A stretch of 64,000 nucleotides of DNA from Pandoraea pneumonica (GTDB lineage Bacteria; Pseudomonadota; Gammaproteobacteria; Burkholderiales; Burkholderiaceae). The stretch lies in the NCBI RefSeq assembly GCF_902459645.1, contig NZ_CABPSK010000001.1, positions 310,001-374,000 on the forward strand, in the 5' to 3' direction. The position numbers and the translations under genes were made by a program. Shown here piece by piece: positions 62,123-64,000 of this stretch; the stretch's first letter is position 1; every line of letters begins with the position of its first letter. The notes below the pieces were generated by a model that made no database searches, was not told where the DNA came from, and was given only the letters and a program-made list of their open reading frames with translations.

Positions 62123-63760
62123 TCATGGTAAAGGGGCTCGCTTGAGGCACTGCCCCAGTTCGTTGCGCATTGCCGGTAAAAGTTCAGATGCCGTTAATCC
62201 GGCGGGGCCGGTGCCTTCGCTCACACATCGCTCGGCAGCGCGGCCATGCAGCCACACCCCAGCGAGCGCCGCGCTCGTCGCGCTCATCCCTTGTGCGAGT
62301 AACGCGCCGATCGCCCCGGTGAGCACGTCACCCGTGCCCGCCGTCGCGAGCCCCGCGTTGCCGGTGGTGTTGATCCACGCACGCGAGCCGTCGTCGACGA
62401 CACTGCCGGAGCCCTTCAACACCACGGTCGCGCCGAAATGTCGGGCCAGCGCCCGCGCCGACGCGAGCCGGTCCGATTGAATGCGCTGCACGTCGCATCC
62501 TGCGAGTCTCGCCGCTTCGAGCGGGTGAGGCGTGAGCACGGTCGGACCCGGGCGGGCGCGCACTCGCTCAGCGAGCGAGGGTTCTGCGGCGAGCAAGTTG
62601 AGCGCATCGGCATCGAGCACCAGCGGCGTGTGTTCCATCGCAAGAACGCGCGACAGGCACGCGGCCGACGCTGCCGACGTGCCGAGCCCCGGGCCGATAG
62701 CGACGGCTTGCATGGCAGCGAGATCGATGCCTTCAGCGTGACGCAGCATCAACTCGGGGTGAACCGGGTCCCAGGCGGGTGCATCGTGTGCGACGAAACC
62801 GACGTAGACGCGCCCGGCACCATGCATCAACGCCGTACGCGCCGAGAGAAGCGGGGCGCCGATCATGCCGTCGTAGCCCCCCAGCACGGCGAGCGAGCCG
62901 TAACTGCCCTTGTGCGTCGCATGATGCCGCTGTGGCAGATCGGCAAGGAAGGCATCGGGGGCGCTAGTCGATAAACACGCGGTCGCCGCTGCCGTTACCA
63001 GGGCACTGTCCGCCCCCAGTGTCGCGACGACGACACGGCCCGCGATATCGCGTCCCCCGCCGGTGAATAGCCCGGGGCAGGCGCCCAGCATCGCCATGGT
63101 GACGTCTGCACGAACGACCGGGCCGCTCACTACGCCGTTAGCGGCCCCCAATCCACTTGGAATGTCGATAGCCAGCACCGGGGTGCCCTGCGTATGCGCG
63201 TACCCAATGTTCTCCACGAGGCGGCCCGCAGCGCCATCGAGCGGGCGCGACAGGCCGATGCCGAACAGGCCGTCGACAATCCACGCATAGGCGGAAGGCG
63301 CGGGCCACGTCTCGGGCGCAGGACGGATGGGTACACCGGCCGCGGCAGCCTCAGCGTGCGCCCATTGCGCGTCGCTGGCGGTTGGCGGCGCGAGTTGCCA
63401 GACATCGACGAGCACGCCCCGGCGATGCAATTCGCGGGCGGCGACATAGGCATCGCCGCCATTGTTGCCGGGGCCTGCGAGCAGTAGGACAGGCTGGCGT
63501 CCGGCCGTCGCGAGCGCGGGCAAGTGCCCGTACAACCAATCGGCAACGGCAGCGCCCGCGCGCGCCATGAGCATATGCGGCGGCAACTGCGCGGCGCTTG
63601 CGCGTTCGATGTCGCGCAAATCGGCGGGCAAAAACAGTGGGAGCGAGGTATCGGCGAGCGGCCTGTCGATGATGCTGGACGGCCCAGCCGTGCGCGCGGG
63701 CGATGCGAGCGGACTCGGCGTCGCGGGGGCGGCGGCGGCGGCGCGCTGGTGAACGGTCAT
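62123..63760 (-). CDS. nnr: bifunctional NAD(P)H-hydrate epimerase / ADP-dependent dehydratase
   Basis: 545 aa metabolite-repair enzyme. The N-terminal epimerase domain (YjeF_N type, about 40-260) has AGPGNNGGDAYVAAR and AIDIPSGLGA. The C-terminal dehydratase domain (about 270-540) has IGPGLG, DADALNLL, TPHPLEAARL and the NAGLATAGTGDVLTG motif. The first ~40 residues are Ala/Pro-rich low complexity. It restores NAD(P)HX to NAD(P)H. It lies upstream of pgi on the same strand. Confidence 0.94.
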   Translation of the reverse strand: MTVHQRAAAAAPATPSPLASPARTAGPSSIIDRPLADTSLPLFLPADLRDIERASAAQLPPHMLMARAGAAVADWLYGHLPALATAGRQPVLLLAGPGNNGGDAYVAARELHRRGVLVDVWQLAPPTASDAQWAHAEAAAAGVPIRPAPETWPAPSAYAWIVDGLFGIGLSRPLDGAAGRLVENIGYAHTQGTPVLAIDIPSGLGAANGVVSGPVVRADVTMAMLGACPGLFTGGGRDIAGRVVVATLGADSALVTAAATACLSTSAPDAFLADLPQRHHATHKGSYGSLAVLGGYDGMIGAPLLSARTALMHGAGRVYVGFVAHDAPAWDPVHPELMLRHAEGIDLAAMQAVAIGPGLGTSAASAACLSRVLAMEHTPLVLDADALNLLAAEPSLAERVRARPGPTVLTPHPLEAARLAGCDVQRIQSDRLASARALARHFGATVVLKGSGSVVDDGSRAWINTTGNAGLATAGTGDVLTGAIGALLAQGMSATSAALAGVWLHGRAAERCVSEGTGPAGLTASELLPAMRNELGQCLKRAPLP

Positions 63761-64000
63761 GACAGTCGGAACTCCCGGAAGGCACGGGCACCGTCGAAGC
63801 TTCGAACGGGTGCGGTAATTCGACGATTATGCCGCGATTGCCGCCGTGTGCCTGCCAGCGCATTCCCCGACGTGCCGTCGGTATTCACTGACGGCCGAAG
63901 CCATCAGTGCCACGGTCATGTGCGCAACCCGTGGATAAGTGGGGGGAATCAATGTGATCGGTGCGATCAGTGGGAATACCGCGCGAGCGTCAGCCCGTTG
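63761..64000. other. unassigned sequence at window end
   Basis: 240 bp upstream of nnr with no convincing reading frame, tRNA or terminator. It probably holds the nnr promoter and the edge of the next locus. Confidence 0.4.

Overview
The window looks like a chromosomal segment of a GC-rich betaproteobacterium of the Burkholderiaceae; Pandoraea or a close relative is my best guess, which is inference. The support is the gene order tig-clpP-clpX-lon-hupB-tRNA-Val-tRNA-Asp-ppiD, the minCDE block, paired cyanophycin synthetases, and an efflux operon arranged like ceoR/llpE-ceoA-ceoB-opcM of Burkholderia. Genes are densely packed on both strands. I saw no insertion sequence, prophage, integrase, CRISPR array or rRNA.

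Layout. 1-8.4 kb: an RND multidrug efflux operon (outer-membrane channel, inner-membrane pump, adaptor, lipase-like protein) divergent from a LysR regulator. 8.4-14.1 kb: small accessory genes (GNAT acetyltransferase, beta-lactamase-family hydrolase, two overlapping lipoproteins, a periplasmic protein, LysR plus tautomerase, and a nucleotidyltransferase). 14.2-18.7 kb: cytochrome c, porin, an exported AtsA-like sulfatase, and a membrane-anchored formylglycine-generating enzyme that overlaps the sulfatase by 4 nt. 18.7-21.8 kb: an ABC-F ATPase and an isolated protein with an eCIS-cargo-like N-terminus and a candidate papain-like C-terminus. 21.9-30.5 kb: a cyanophycin locus, with cphA' and cphA on one strand and a zinc-ribbon ABC exporter plus DUF1854 protein on the other. 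30.6-36.5 kb: rdgC, three SDR genes with TetR and LysR regulators, and two very small proteins. 36.8-38.7 kb: minCDE. 38.8-49.3 kb: a fatty-acid degradation operon, TetR-fadE-fabG-maoC-thiolase-acyl-CoA synthetase, whose last gene is fused to a DUF1571 domain through an internal export-signal-like segment. 49.7-58.8 kb: the trigger factor/Clp/Lon proteostasis block, HU, two tRNAs and PpiD. 58.9-63.8 kb: tesA and ybbA with overlapping divergent start codons, pgi and nnr.

How genes work together. The sulfatase needs its active-site Cys converted to formylglycine, and the adjacent enzyme is built to do that, apparently outside the cytoplasm. The beta-oxidation genes supply activation, dehydrogenation, hydration, oxidation and thiolysis in one unit under a TetR repressor with a palindrome upstream. 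The cyanophycin genes pair polymer synthesis with a transporter of unknown substrate. The least described items are the papain-like effector candidate at 20587-21798, the synthetase-DUF1571 fusion, the exported sulfatase/FGE pair, and an SDR lacking the catalytic Tyr and Lys.
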